64,000 nucleotides of DNA from Limnobaculum zhutongyuii. GTDB taxonomy: Bacteria; Pseudomonadota; Gammaproteobacteria; Enterobacterales; Enterobacteriaceae. Below the pieces are notes generated by a model. It ran no database searches. It saw only the letters and a list, made by a program, of their open reading frames with translations, and was not told the DNA's origin. Position 1 is the stretch's first letter; each line of letters opens with the position of its first letter. Both the position numbers and the translations under genes were made by a program. Shown here piece by piece: positions 8,142-17,794 of the stretch. The stretch is taken from assembly GCF_004295645.1 (NCBI RefSeq), contig NZ_CP034752.1, positions 2,418,001-2,482,000 on the forward strand, in the 5' to 3' direction.

Positions 8142-9809
8142 TTAGCTTGCCTGAGCAGCCCAGGTATCACGCAGGCCAACGGTGCGGTTAAACACTAAAT
8201 GCTCTGATGATGAATGGCGACTGTCTGCACAGAAGTAACCTTCACGTTCAAACTGATAAGCAAACTCAGGTTTAGCCTGCGCCAGACTTGGCTCTACAAA
8301 ACCGTGCACCACTTTCAGTGATTCCGGGTTAATGGTAGATAAGAAATCCTCTGCGGCCCCTGGATTTGGCACGTTAAACAGGCACTCATATAAACGAAAT
8401 TCTGCCGGTAACGCATGAGGTGCGGATACCCAATGAATCACGCCCTTCACTTTGCGCCCGTCAGCCGGATCTTTACCCAGAGTTTCACTATCGTAATGGC
8501 AATAAATAGTCGTGATATTGCCCTGATCGTCTTTTTCTACCCGTTCAGCTTTAATCACATAAGCATTACGCAGGCGAACCTCTTTACCTAACACCAGACG
8601 CTTATACTGCTTGTTGGCTTCTTCACGGAAATCAGCGCGGTCGATATAAATTTCGCGACTGAATGGTACGGCACGGGTTCCCATCTCTGGTTTATTTGGA
8701 TGTGCGCTTACCGTTAATATCTCTTCGTGACCCTGTGGAAGATTTTCAATCACCACTTTAACCGGATCGATAACCGCCATCGCTCTTGGGGCATTTTCGT
8801 TCAAGTCTTCACGAATGCAGGTTTCCAACGCGACCATTTCCACGTTATTGTCTTGTTTGGTCACACCGATACGACGGCAAAACTCACGAATAGAGGCAGC
8901 GCTATAACCACGGCGACGCAGGCCGGAAATCGTCGGCATACGCGGATCGTCCCAGCCTTCCACCACTTTCTCTGTCACCAGTAAATTTAATTTACGCTTA
9001 GACATAATCGCGTACTCTAAATTCAGGCGTGAGAACTCATACTGACGTGGATGACATGGAATAGTGATGTTATCCAAAACCCAGTCATACAGACGGCGGT
9101 TATCCTGGAATTCCAGAGTACAAAGAGAGTGAGTGATTCCTTCCAATGCATCGGAAATACAGTGGGTAAAATCATACATCGGATAGATGCACCACTTATC
9201 GCCCGTCTGGTGGTGATCGGCAAATTTAATACGGTATAACACCGGATCGCGCATCACGATAAATGAGGACGCCATATCGATTTTAGCTCGCAGGCAAGCC
9301 TTACCCTCAGCAAACTCACCGTTTCTCATTTTTTCAAATAAGGCCAGGTTCTCTTCAATGCTGCGGTCACGATAAGGGCTATTTTTGCCAGGCTGAGTAA
9401 GCGTACCGCGATATTCGCGCATCTCTTCAGGAGACAGTTCATCCACATAAGCCAGTCCTTTACCAATCAGTTCAACGGCGTATTGATGCAGTTGATCGAA
9501 GTAATCAGATGAGTAACGAACAGCGCCATCCCAGTGAAAGCCTAACCACTCAACATCGTGCTTAATTGACTCCACATATTCGATATCTTCTTTAACCGGG
9601 TTGGTGTCATCAAAACGCAAGTTGCACAGACCCTGATAGTCCTGTGCAATCCCGAAATTCAGGCAGATAGACTTCGCGTGACCGATATGCAGATATCCGT
9701 TTGGCTCAGGTGGGAAACGGGTCACTATGGTAGTGTGTTTACCTGATGCTAAATCTTCATCAATAATATGACGAATAAAATTAGTCGGGCGAACTTCAGC
9801 CTCACTCAT
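8142..9809 (-). CDS. glnS: glutaminyl-tRNA synthetase
   Basis: A class I aminoacyl-tRNA synthetase charging tRNA-Gln, with 555 residues (E. coli 554). It has the HIGH-type motif PPEPNGYLHIGHAKSICLNF (residues 33-52) and the KMSKS-type loop IMSKRKLNLLV (about 267-277). It also has the conserved C-terminal anticodon-binding beta-barrels (VIHWVSAPHALPAEFRLYECLF). Three tRNA-Gln(UUG) genes lie 8 kb away in this window. It is divergent from no close gene; 188 bases of leader precede it. Confidence 0.98.
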   Translation of the reverse strand: MSEAEVRPTNFIRHIIDEDLASGKHTTIVTRFPPEPNGYLHIGHAKSICLNFGIAQDYQGLCNLRFDDTNPVKEDIEYVESIKHDVEWLGFHWDGAVRYSSDYFDQLHQYAVELIGKGLAYVDELSPEEMREYRGTLTQPGKNSPYRDRSIEENLALFEKMRNGEFAEGKACLRAKIDMASSFIVMRDPVLYRIKFADHHQTGDKWCIYPMYDFTHCISDALEGITHSLCTLEFQDNRRLYDWVLDNITIPCHPRQYEFSRLNLEYAIMSKRKLNLLVTEKVVEGWDDPRMPTISGLRRRGYSAASIREFCRRIGVTKQDNNVEMVALETCIREDLNENAPRAMAVIDPVKVVIENLPQGHEEILTVSAHPNKPEMGTRAVPFSREIYIDRADFREEANKQYKRLVLGKEVRLRNAYVIKAERVEKDDQGNITTIYCHYDSETLGKDPADGRKVKGVIHWVSAPHALPAEFRLYECLFNVPNPGAAEDFLSTINPESLKVVHGFVEPSLAQAKPEFAYQFEREGYFCADSRHSSSEHLVFNRTVGLRDTWAAQAS

Positions 9810-9998
9810 TTACTTTTTCCTCTATGCAAAAATGCAAAAGCGTTCACAACGTATAACCTGTTATCTTCTAACAACCGCACGCAGGACACAACTGTTAGTT
9901 GCATGAATCCCTCTTCAGAACAGAAGCTGCTGAATTAAAGAGGTTATACGCCGCATTAATGCGGACCATTTTACATTAAAATCGGTACAAATAAAAAA

Positions 9999-10021
9999 CG
10001 GGAAGGTTATTCACCTTCCCG
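9999..10021 (-). terminator. nagE terminator
   Basis: The stem CGGGAAGGT/ACCTTCCCG (9999-10007/10013-10021) has a 5-base loop and is followed by TTTTTT on the minus strand. It lies 36 bases after the nagE stop. Confidence 0.9.
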
Positions 10022-10057
10022 CTTCAGATTTAACTACTTGCAGACAAGAATCTAATC

Positions 10058-12004
10058 TTATCCTTTGATATCAAATAGCTTAGTCTGTCCTGCAACCACC
10101 GTGCCCGTCGCCACATCAGAGATACCAGAGAAGTCATCAATATTGCTGACAACTACCGGGCTGATAATGGAGGCAGCGTTAGCTGACAGATAATCCAGAT
10201 CTAACTCCAGTACCGGGTCACCCGCTTTCACTGTTGCGCCTTCTTCAGCTAAACGAGTGAAGCCTTTACCATCCAGCTTAACGGTATCAATACCGATATG
10301 AACCACAACTTCGGCACCGTTTTCAGTTTCCAGGCAGAATGCATGGTTAGTACCGAAAATCTTAACCAGAGTACCATTGGCTGGAGCAACGACGGTTTTA
10401 CCGGTTGGACGAACCGCAATACCATCACCTACTGCTTTGCTGGCAAATGCTTCATCAGGTACCGCTTCTAATGCCACGATCTCACCGGTAATAGGGGAAA
10501 TCAACGTACTTACTGAAGCTTCTTTTTTCACTTCAACCGGTTTGTTCGCTACTGCCTGAACAGGGGCGGCTGTTGCTGCTGCCTGAAACTTTGGCGCAAC
10601 ACCTGAAGCAATCACTTTACGCATGCTGTCAGCAATAGATTCCGCTTTAGCACCAACGATAATTTGAATACTTTGTTTGTTTAGCTTAACAACGCCTGCT
10701 GCGCCTAAACGTTTAGCGGCTGCGCTATCAACAATGCCTGAATCTTTTACCGTTAAACGTAAACGGGTAATACAGGCATCGATACCGGTCAGGTTATCGC
10801 TACCACCGATAATACCGATGTAGCTGCTGGCTAAAGCATCCAGACCTTCGCTGGTATTGCTGTTATCCGGAGTAACTTCTTCTTCAGTTTCATCTTCACG
10901 GCCCGGCGTTTTCAGATTGAATGCGCGGATAATGAAAGAGAACAGCAGGAAGTAGACAACAAATGCGACTACGCCCATCACTAACAGCATCCATACGTTG
11001 CTGCTGGCTGCCGGTAGTTTAAACATTAACGCATAGTCGATTGCACCTGCTGAGAAGGTAAAGCCAGCGTGGATACCTAAAGCGGTAGCAACATACAGGC
11101 TGATACCTGTCAAAATGGCGTGTACTAAATACAGCAGTGGAGCCAGGAACATGAACATAAATTCAAGTGGCTCAGTTACACCGGTCAGGAATGCGGTTAA
11201 TGCAACTGACAGTAACAAACCACCTACCGCTGAACGACGCGCAGGTTTTGCAGCAAAGTACATTGCCAGTGCAGCACCTGGTAAACCAAACATCATGATT
11301 GGGAAGAAGCCTGACATGAACATCCCGGCAGTGCCATCACCATTATAGAAACGGTTGATATCGCCGTGGAATACCTGACCTGCTGCGTTAGTGAATTCAC
11401 CAATCTGGAACCATGCAATGGTATTCAGAACCTGATGCAGACCGGTTGGGATTAACAGACGGTTAACGAAACCGAAAATACCAGAACCTAATGCGCCCTG
11501 CTCAACGATCCACTGACCGCCGCTGTGAATAGCCGCCTGAATTGGAGGCCATACATAGCCGAAAATCGCTGCCAGAATCAAACAGAAGAATCCCGTTGCG
11601 ATAGGAACGAAACGTTTACCGCCGAAGAATGACAGGAAGTCTGGTAATTTAATATCACACCAGCGGTTATAGACAGCACCACCAACCAGACCAGAAATAA
11701 TACCGGCTAACACACCCATATTAATAGTGGCTTCAATGGTAACTGTTGCTTTAGTTAAAATGAAGAAACCAACCGCACCAGCCAATGCCGCAGAACCCGC
11801 ATTGTCTTTAGACCAGGTTGCTGCCACACCGATAGCAAAAATCAGCGCCAGGTTGTCGAAGATTGCCGCACCGGCCTGAGCCATAAACGCCAGGTTCAGT
11901 AGATCGGGCTGACCGAAGCGCAACATCAATGCCGCTACGGGTAATACGGCGATCGGTAGCTGTAACGATCGCCCTAGTCGTTGAAAAAATCCAAGTATAT
12001 TCAC
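10058..12004 (-). CDS. nagE: N-acetylglucosamine PTS transporter IICBA
   Basis: The PTS permease that imports and phosphorylates N-acetylglucosamine. It has 648 residues, identical in length to E. coli NagE. The domain order is IIC membrane domain (1-370, many hydrophobic helices, ending near FNLKTPGRED), IIB (about 390-470, with the phosphorylated Cys in GIDACITRLRL), and IIA (about 505-648, with the active His in VVVHIGIDTVKLDGKGF). It is transcribed divergently from nagBAC, sharing CRP and NagC-type sites. The product, GlcNAc-6-phosphate, is the substrate of NagA and the inducer for NagC. Confidence 0.97.
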   Translation of the reverse strand: MNILGFFQRLGRSLQLPIAVLPVAALMLRFGQPDLLNLAFMAQAGAAIFDNLALIFAIGVAATWSKDNAGSAALAGAVGFFILTKATVTIEATINMGVLAGIISGLVGGAVYNRWCDIKLPDFLSFFGGKRFVPIATGFFCLILAAIFGYVWPPIQAAIHSGGQWIVEQGALGSGIFGFVNRLLIPTGLHQVLNTIAWFQIGEFTNAAGQVFHGDINRFYNGDGTAGMFMSGFFPIMMFGLPGAALAMYFAAKPARRSAVGGLLLSVALTAFLTGVTEPLEFMFMFLAPLLYLVHAILTGISLYVATALGIHAGFTFSAGAIDYALMFKLPAASSNVWMLLVMGVVAFVVYFLLFSFIIRAFNLKTPGREDETEEEVTPDNSNTSEGLDALASSYIGIIGGSDNLTGIDACITRLRLTVKDSGIVDSAAAKRLGAAGVVKLNKQSIQIIVGAKAESIADSMRKVIASGVAPKFQAAATAAPVQAVANKPVEVKKEASVSTLISPITGEIVALEAVPDEAFASKAVGDGIAVRPTGKTVVAPANGTLVKIFGTNHAFCLETENGAEVVVHIGIDTVKLDGKGFTRLAEEGATVKAGDPVLELDLDYLSANAASIISPVVVSNIDDFSGISDVATGTVVAGQTKLFDIKG

Positions 12005-12136
12005 CTTGTTTCCCCCTGCATGTCCTTAATAAAGGACTTATTTTTTATACTCAACAATAAGGCGCCTACCGTACAACTCTGCTACCGTCGATAGACAAGA
12101 CACAACTCATGCACAATCTAATTCATAGTGTAAAAA

Positions 12137-12160
12137 ATATATTTCGCATCGCAAATTAAA
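12137..12160. promoter_or_regulatory. NagC-like operator
   Basis: ATTTCGCATCGCAAATTAAA within A/T-rich flanks resembles the NagC operator (TTCG...CGAA core with AT arms), although the dyad is imperfect. It lies 15 bases from the CRP site on the nagE side. Confidence 0.4.
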
Positions 12161-12171
12161 ACCTCCAGATT

Positions 12172-12187
12172 TGTGATAATTATCACC
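12172..12187. promoter_or_regulatory. CRP binding site
   Basis: TGTGATAATTATCACC matches the CRP consensus TGTGA-N6-TCACA at 9 of 10 specific positions. It is centred in the divergent nag region. It fits cAMP-CRP activation of both nagE and nagBAC. Confidence 0.8.
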
Positions 12188-12380
12188 AAAAAGATTAATA
12201 TCAGGATGACAATACTAGCTATACACCGCAACTTATTTTATCATATAAAATATCAGCTTCACAGAGTATCAGAGGCGTGTTGCATTAACGTGCGTTATAG
12301 TTATAGTCATTAATTTCAATATGTCACGTTATCCTTCACGTATGAGTATAGCCAGTGTTATGTAACCAAGAGGTTTTGAC

Positions 12381-13181
12381 ATGAGACTTATTCCACTAGA
12401 AAGTGCAAAAGACGTTGGGTTATGGTCCGCCCGCCATATAGTAAACCGCATTAATGCGTTTAAACCCACCGCCGATCGCCCTTTTGTATTAGGCTTGCCA
12501 ACAGGAAGCACGCCACTGAGCACCTATGTTCGTCTGATTGAACTATATAAGGCCGGCGAAGTTAGCTTCAAACATGTCGTTACATTTAATATGGACGAGT
12601 ATATTGGCTTAGAGAAACATCATCCACAAAGTTATTATTCCTTTATGCATAATAACTTCTTTAATCATATCGACATTCAACCAGAGAATATTAACTTATT
12701 AGATGGTAACGCCAGCGATGTTCAGGCTGAATGTAAGCGTTATGAAGATAAAATTAAGTTATATGGTCAGATAAACTTATTTATGGGCGGTGTGGGTAAT
12801 GATGGTCACATTGCATTTAATGAACCTGCTTCTTCCCTGTCATCTCGTACCCGAATTAAAACTCTGACGGAAGATACCCGCATTGCTAACTCTCGTTTTT
12901 TCGAAAACGATATGAACAAAGTACCAAAATATGCACTAACCATCGGTGTTGGTACCCTGATGGATGCGGCAGAAGTGATGATTCTGGTTACCGGTCTGAA
13001 TAAAGCTCAAGCGCTGCAGGCCGCTGTTGAAGGTTGTGTTAATCACTTATGGACCGTTTCTGCTCTGCAATTACATCCAAAAGCCATCATGGTTTGCGAT
13101 GAGCCTTCCACGATGGAACTGAAAATTAAAACTGTTAAATATTTCCGTGAATTAGAGGCGGAAAATATTAAAGCTCTTTAA
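12381..13181 (+). CDS. nagB: glucosamine-6-phosphate deaminase
   Basis: NagB converts glucosamine-6-phosphate to fructose-6-phosphate and ammonia. It has 266 residues (E. coli 266). Phosphate-loop text is GLPTGSTPLSTYVRL (38-52). Catalytic residues are visible in FNMDEY (Asp72 region) and GNDGHIAFNEP (Asp141, His143, Glu148 equivalents). SRTRIKTLTEDTRIANSRFF is near the allosteric GlcNAc6P site. It is the first gene of nagBAC, 19 bases before nagA. Confidence 0.98.
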   Translation: MRLIPLESAKDVGLWSARHIVNRINAFKPTADRPFVLGLPTGSTPLSTYVRLIELYKAGEVSFKHVVTFNMDEYIGLEKHHPQSYYSFMHNNFFNHIDIQPENINLLDGNASDVQAECKRYEDKIKLYGQINLFMGGVGNDGHIAFNEPASSLSSRTRIKTLTEDTRIANSRFFENDMNKVPKYALTIGVGTLMDAAEVMILVTGLNKAQALQAAVEGCVNHLWTVSALQLHPKAIMVCDEPSTMELKIKTVKYFRELEAENIKAL

Positions 13182-13200
13182 GCCACTACTGCGAGGGTGT

Positions 13201-14349
13201 GTGATGTATGCTTTAACCCACTGCCGGATCTATACCGGCCACGATATCCTGGATAACCACGCGGTTATTATTGCCAATGGTTTGATCCAGCGTGTATGCC
13301 CGCAAAGTGAGTTGCCATCAGATATCGAAGTTCAGGATCTACAAGGTGCCCTACTGGCACCAGGTTTCATTGACGTTCAGCTTAATGGCTGCGGCGGCGT
13401 TCAGTTTAACGACTCTATGGATGCTGTTTCTGTTGAAACCCTTGAAATTATGCAGCAGGCTAACGAAAGATCAGGCTGTACCAGCTACCTGCCGACACTT
13501 ATCACCTCCAGTGATGAGATGATGAAACATGCCATTGAGGTAATGCGTAGCTATCTTAGTCAGCGTAGTCATCAGGCATTAGGCCTCCACCTGGAAGGTC
13601 CTTATATTAACGTAGCGAAGAAAGGGACGCATAACCCTGACTTCATCCGTAAACCTGATGCCGCAATGATTGATTATCTGTGTGCAAATGCAGATGTCAT
13701 TACTAAGGTTACTCTGGCACCAGAGCAGGTTGACATTCAGGTTATTCGCCAGCTTACTGAAGCCGGAATTATCGTTTCTGCCGGCCACTCAAACGCTAAT
13801 TACGATCAGGCTCGCACCGGATTTGCTGCCGGCATTAGTTTTGCCACCCATCTGTATAACGCAATGCCTTACATTACCGGTCGTGAACCTGGTTTGATGG
13901 GGGCTATCTTTGATACGCCTGAAATCTATACCGGTGTTATTGCTGATGGTCACCACGTAGCCTGGGCAAGTATTCGTAACGCTAAGCGTTTGAAAGGTGA
14001 CAAACTGGTACTGGTCACTGATGCGACTGCACCAGCCGGTGCCAACATTGATCATTTTATTTTCGCAGGTAAACCAGTATATTACCGCAACGGAATGTGC
14101 GTAGATGAAAATGGAACCTTAAGCGGCTCCGCTTTAACCATGATTGAAGCTGTAGCCAACAGCGTTCAATTTATTGGTATACCTCTCGATGAAGCACTTC
14201 GTATGGCGTCGCTCTACCCTGCCAGGGCAATGGGTGTCTCCAACGCATTAGGCAGCATTGAAACCGGTAAGGTTGCCAATCTCACCGCGTTTACTCATGA
14301 TTTTAAAATCACACATACATGGGTTAATGGTTTATTGAAAAAACAGTAA
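13201..14349 (+). CDS. nagA: N-acetylglucosamine-6-phosphate deacetylase
   Basis: NagA removes the acetyl group from GlcNAc-6-P, giving the NagB substrate and lowering the NagC inducer. It has 382 residues, the usual length. It is an amidohydrolase-fold enzyme with motifs PGFIDVQLNGCGG (57-69), HLEGPYIN (metal Glu), AGHSNANYDQ (His) and LVTDATAPAG (catalytic Asp near 273). The start is ATG 13204 or the GTG/ATG pair at 13201; ATG-ATG gives the same frame. It is the second gene of nagBAC. Confidence 0.97.
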   Translation: MMYALTHCRIYTGHDILDNHAVIIANGLIQRVCPQSELPSDIEVQDLQGALLAPGFIDVQLNGCGGVQFNDSMDAVSVETLEIMQQANERSGCTSYLPTLITSSDEMMKHAIEVMRSYLSQRSHQALGLHLEGPYINVAKKGTHNPDFIRKPDAAMIDYLCANADVITKVTLAPEQVDIQVIRQLTEAGIIVSAGHSNANYDQARTGFAAGISFATHLYNAMPYITGREPGLMGAIFDTPEIYTGVIADGHHVAWASIRNAKRLKGDKLVLVTDATAPAGANIDHFIFAGKPVYYRNGMCVDENGTLSGSALTMIEAVANSVQFIGIPLDEALRMASLYPARAMGVSNALGSIETGKVANLTAFTHDFKITHTWVNGLLKKQ

Positions 14350-14380
14350 CCATAACCCAGCAATAGCAACAGAGGTAACG

Positions 14381-15604
14381 ATGACGACAGGCGGTCAAAT
14401 TGGTAACATCGATCTGGTAAAGCAGTTAAATGGGGCGGTCGTTTATCGTTTAATCGATCAACAAGGTCCTATATCACGTATTCAGATCGCTGAACTTAGC
14501 CAACTGGCCCCTGCCAGCATCACCAAAATCACCCGACAACTTCTGGATCGCGGTCTGATTAAAGAAGTTGAACAACAGGCTTCAACCGGAGGACGTCGGG
14601 CGGTCTCTATTGTTACTGAAAACAAAAACTTCCATACCGTAGCTGTACGTTTAGGGCGCAATAACGCCACCATTACGCTGTATAATCTCAGTGGTAAAGC
14701 TCTGATAGAAGAACCCTACTCTCTTCCTGAACGCACTCAGGAAGCGCTGGAAAAAGGTCTTCTTCAGGCCATTGCCCACTTTATTGACACCTTTAGTAAT
14801 AAAATCCGTGAATTAATTGCTATTGCCATCTCCCTACCCGGTCTGGTGGATCCTGAAGATGGCGTAGTGAAATATATGCCACATATTTCAGTATCAGACT
14901 GGCAACTGGGCAAAGTTGTCCATGAGCGATTTAATATCAGCTGTTTTATTGGCCATGATATTCGTAGTCTGGCGCTGGCTGAACACTACTTTGGCGCAAC
15001 TCAGGATTGTGAAGACTCAATGCTTATCCGGGTTCACCGTGGAGCCGGGGCTGGTTTTATTATCAACGGTCAAATCTTCCTGGGAAAAAACCGTAACGTT
15101 GGTGAGATCGGTCATATTCAGATCGACCCATTAGGTGAACGCTGCTATTGCGGTAATTTCGGCTGTCTGGAAACTGTCGCGTCAAACTTTGCCATTGAAC
15201 AACGGGTACGTAACCTTCTTAGCCAAGGTTATAACAGTAAGCTAACGCTGGATGACTGCAGCATCTCTGCTATCTGCAAAGCCGCGAATAAAGGTGATGA
15301 TTTGGCCGTTAATGTGATTGATTATGTCGGCCATCAATTAGGTAAAGCGATTTCTATTGCCATTAACCTGTTTAATCCACAAAAAGTGGTTATATCCGGC
15401 GATATCACGGAAGCACAAAAAGTTCTGTTGTCCTCTATTCAACGCTGTATTGATAATCAGGTTTTGATTAACTTTCGACAAAACTTACCGTTGGTAACGA
15501 CTCAATTAGACCATCGCTCTGCTATTGGCTCTTTTGCTTTGGTAAAACGCTCAATGCTTAATGGTGTTCTGTTACAGCATTTGCTGGGCGACAGTAACGA
15601 CTAA
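14381..15604 (+). CDS. nagC: NagC, ROK-family repressor of amino-sugar genes
   Basis: A transcription factor that represses nag and glm control regions until GlcNAc-6-P binds. It has 407 residues. The N-terminal helix-turn-helix is at about 35-60 (RIQIAELSQLAPASITKITRQLLDRGLI). The ROK sugar-binding domain follows, with GHDIRSLALAEHYFG and the zinc cluster GEIGHIQIDPLGERCYCGNFGCLE. It is the last gene of the operon here. In E. coli nagD comes next, but here asnB follows directly and nagD is missing. Confidence 0.96.
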   Translation: MTTGGQIGNIDLVKQLNGAVVYRLIDQQGPISRIQIAELSQLAPASITKITRQLLDRGLIKEVEQQASTGGRRAVSIVTENKNFHTVAVRLGRNNATITLYNLSGKALIEEPYSLPERTQEALEKGLLQAIAHFIDTFSNKIRELIAIAISLPGLVDPEDGVVKYMPHISVSDWQLGKVVHERFNISCFIGHDIRSLALAEHYFGATQDCEDSMLIRVHRGAGAGFIINGQIFLGKNRNVGEIGHIQIDPLGERCYCGNFGCLETVASNFAIEQRVRNLLSQGYNSKLTLDDCSISAICKAANKGDDLAVNVIDYVGHQLGKAISIAINLFNPQKVVISGDITEAQKVLLSSIQRCIDNQVLINFRQNLPLVTTQLDHRSAIGSFALVKRSMLNGVLLQHLLGDSND

Positions 15605-15687
15605 TATTAATTGCCTATAAAAAAGTTTTTTCACCTATCACCTGTCACATCATCTTGAAATCAGTGTAATGTTTTATTTAAAGGCAT

Positions 15688-15726
15688 TGCACTGAAATAA
15701 ACCTTCCATCGCACTAACCTGGTGCA
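15688..15726 (+). promoter_or_regulatory. NtrC-like box(es) upstream of asnB
   Basis: CGCACTAACCTGGTGCA at 15710-15726 matches the NtrC site TGCACY-N5-GGTGCA at all but the first base. A half-site TGCACT lies at 15688-15693, about two helical turns upstream. The centre of the main site is about 105 bp before the start predicted from the downstream sigma-54 promoter, the usual enhancer distance. Confidence 0.6.
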
Positions 15727-15796
15727 AATCTGCTGCTATGCTAAAAAGTATCGTCCTGAATAAGGCGGTATTTGCTCTGCTATCTGACTAAAAATC

Positions 15797-15812
15797 TGGC
15801 TTAATTCTTGCT
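15797..15812 (+). promoter_or_regulatory. sigma-54 (-24/-12) promoter of asnB
   Basis: TGGCTTAATTCTTGCT carries the GG-N10-GC spacing and the TGGC...TTGCT elements of RpoN promoters, with only the ACG positions differing. It is located about 60 bases before the asnB start codon and downstream of an NtrC-type box. This suggests nitrogen-limitation control. Confidence 0.6.
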
Positions 15813-15870
15813 TAAGTTAATATGACCGAATTTAAGTAACTTCAATGACAACGGAATAAGAGAGATAACA

Positions 15871-17538
15871 ATGTGTTCAATATTTGGTGTACTCGATATT
15901 AAGTCCGATCCGATTGAGCTGCGTAAAAAAGCATTAGAGATGTCTCGTCTTATGCGTCATCGTGGTCCTGACTGGTCCGGCGTCTACGCATCTGACACGG
16001 CAATACTCGCTCACGAACGTTTATCCATTGTCGATGTCAATAATGGCGCACAACCTCTGTATAACGCAGCGCATACTCATGTACTGGCAGTTAACGGTGA
16101 AATTTATAACCATCAGGAACTGCGCCGCCAGCTAAAAGATAAGTATGAATTTCAGACAGAGTCAGATTGTGAAGTTATTCTGGCTTTGTATCAGGAAAAA
16201 GGCATCGACTTTCTGGACGACCTTCAGGGGATGTTTGCCTTTATTTTGTATGACAGCACCAACAACAGCTACCTGTTAGGCCGTGACCATATTGGTATTA
16301 TCCCGATGTATACCGGTCATGATGAACACGGAAACTTTTATGTGGCATCCGAAATGAAAGCACTGGTGCCCGTTTGTAAAACAATTAAAGAATTCCCTGC
16401 CGGTAGCTATATGTCCAGTACCAACCATAAAATCCAGCGCTATTATCAGCGTGACTGGATGGAATTTGATAACGTTAAAAATAATACTACTGATGAATAC
16501 GAACTGCGTAACGCGCTGGAAGAGGCGGTAAAAAGTCACCTGATGTCCGACGTTCCTTATGGGGTGTTGCTGTCTGGCGGTTTAGACTCCTCCGTTATTT
16601 CGGCAATTACCAAAAAATACGCCGCTCGCCGTATTGAAGATGACGAACGTAGCGAAGCCTGGTGGCCTCAGCTTCACTCCTTCGCCGTTGGTCTGGAAGG
16701 TTCACCTGACTTGGCCGCTGCCCAGGAAGTCGCGCGCCATTTAGGTACGGTTCATCATGAAATCCACTTCACTGTACAGGAAGGAATGGATGCCATTCGT
16801 GATGTGATTTATCACATCGAAACCTATGATGTGACAACCATTCGTGCTTCAACACCAATGTACCTGATGGCCCGTAAAATTAAGGCCATGGGTATCAAAA
16901 TGGTGTTATCCGGTGAAGGTGCCGATGAAGTGTTCGGCGGATACCTCTACTTCCATAAAGCGCCAAACGAAAAAGAGTTCCATGAAGAAACCGTACGCAA
17001 ACTTCTGGCTTTGCATATGTATGACTGCGCCCGTGCCAATAAAGCGATGGCAGCCTGGGGTGTAGAAGCTCGGGTGCCTTTCCTGGATAAGAAATTCCTC
17101 GATGTTGCTATGCGCATTAATCCAAAAGATAAAATGTGCGGTAACGGTAAGATGGAAAAGTATATTATTCGTAAGAACTTTGAGTCTTATATTCCTGCCA
17201 GCGTGGCGTGGCGCCAGAAAGAACAGTTCTCCGACGGTGTTGGCTATAGTTGGATTGACAGCCTGAAGGCCACTGCCGCCGAACAAATCGGCGACCAACA
17301 GCTGCAAAATGCCAGTTTCCGCTTCCCGTATAATACGCCAACCTCTAAAGAGGCCTATTTATACCGTGAAATCTTTGAAGAACTTTTCCCACTACCTAGC
17401 GCTGCAGAATGCGTTCCTGGTGGCCCTTCTGTGGCTTGTTCTTCGGCTAAAGCGATTGAATGGGATGAATCTTTCAAGAAATTGGATGACCCATCAGGTC
17501 GCGCAGTAGGTGTTCACCAATCGGCTTATAAAAGCTAA
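15871..17538 (+). CDS. asnB: asparagine synthetase B (glutamine-hydrolysing)
   Basis: AsnB makes asparagine from aspartate, glutamine and ATP. It has 555 residues (E. coli 554). The N-terminal Ntn glutaminase domain begins MCSIFG with the catalytic Cys2, then RHRGPDWSG and VNGEIYNH. The synthetase domain has the PP-loop LLSGGLDSSVISA (around residue 230). A C-terminal stretch (EARVPFLDKKF, GVGYSWIDSL, ECVPGGPSVACSS) is typical of the enzyme. E. coli has GEGSDEVFGG where this reads GEGADEVFGG. The leader carries NtrC/sigma-54-type signals. Confidence 0.98.
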   Translation: MCSIFGVLDIKSDPIELRKKALEMSRLMRHRGPDWSGVYASDTAILAHERLSIVDVNNGAQPLYNAAHTHVLAVNGEIYNHQELRRQLKDKYEFQTESDCEVILALYQEKGIDFLDDLQGMFAFILYDSTNNSYLLGRDHIGIIPMYTGHDEHGNFYVASEMKALVPVCKTIKEFPAGSYMSSTNHKIQRYYQRDWMEFDNVKNNTTDEYELRNALEEAVKSHLMSDVPYGVLLSGGLDSSVISAITKKYAARRIEDDERSEAWWPQLHSFAVGLEGSPDLAAAQEVARHLGTVHHEIHFTVQEGMDAIRDVIYHIETYDVTTIRASTPMYLMARKIKAMGIKMVLSGEGADEVFGGYLYFHKAPNEKEFHEETVRKLLALHMYDCARANKAMAAWGVEARVPFLDKKFLDVAMRINPKDKMCGNGKMEKYIIRKNFESYIPASVAWRQKEQFSDGVGYSWIDSLKATAAEQIGDQQLQNASFRFPYNTPTSKEAYLYREIFEELFPLPSAAECVPGGPSVACSSAKAIEWDESFKKLDDPSGRAVGVHQSAYKS

Positions 17539-17575
17539 TTGCTTGTATAAAGCGACTCGCTAATATGCGGTTTAA

Positions 17576-17600
17576 AAAACGGGCCACTTCGGCCCGTTTT
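17576..17600 (+). terminator. asnB terminator
   Basis: The stem AAAACGGGCC/GGCCCGTTTT (17576-17585/17591-17600) has a 5-base loop and U-rich 3' arm. It lies 37 bases after the asnB stop. Confidence 0.9.
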
Positions 17601-17725
17601 GCTATGGAAATAAAAAACTCCCGCCTTCTCTCATCAAATTGATGCTTTTTTTGTCGCTTTTATCGACATATCGGTTATTAGCCAAACAATCAGACAAAAC
17701 TGTGCTCTTTATGAGAAAAAACTAG

Positions 17726-17754
17726 TTGACGATCGTGGCACAGATACGCATAAT
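17726..17754 (+). promoter_or_regulatory. promoter of tRNA operon 1
   Basis: TTGACG (17726-17731), a 17-base spacer and CATAAT (17749-17754) are followed by a GC-rich discriminator (GCGCCCC). This is the signature of stringently controlled stable-RNA promoters. It reads into Met-Leu-Gln-Gln. Confidence 0.8.
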
Positions 17755-17794
17755 GCGCCCCGCAACGCCGTTGAAGGTTAAGCAAAAAGTATTT

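Larger units (their letters stand above)
12005..12380. promoter_or_regulatory. nagE-nagB divergent control region
   Basis: A 376-bp intergenic region driving nagE leftwards and nagBAC rightwards. It contains an excellent CRP site and a NagC-like operator (listed separately). It also holds a hyphenated palindrome TATTTTAT-CAT-ATAAAATA at 12234-12252 that could be the second NagC operator expected near nagB. In E. coli two NagC operators flank the CRP site and loop the region; the same layout seems likely here. Confidence 0.6.
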
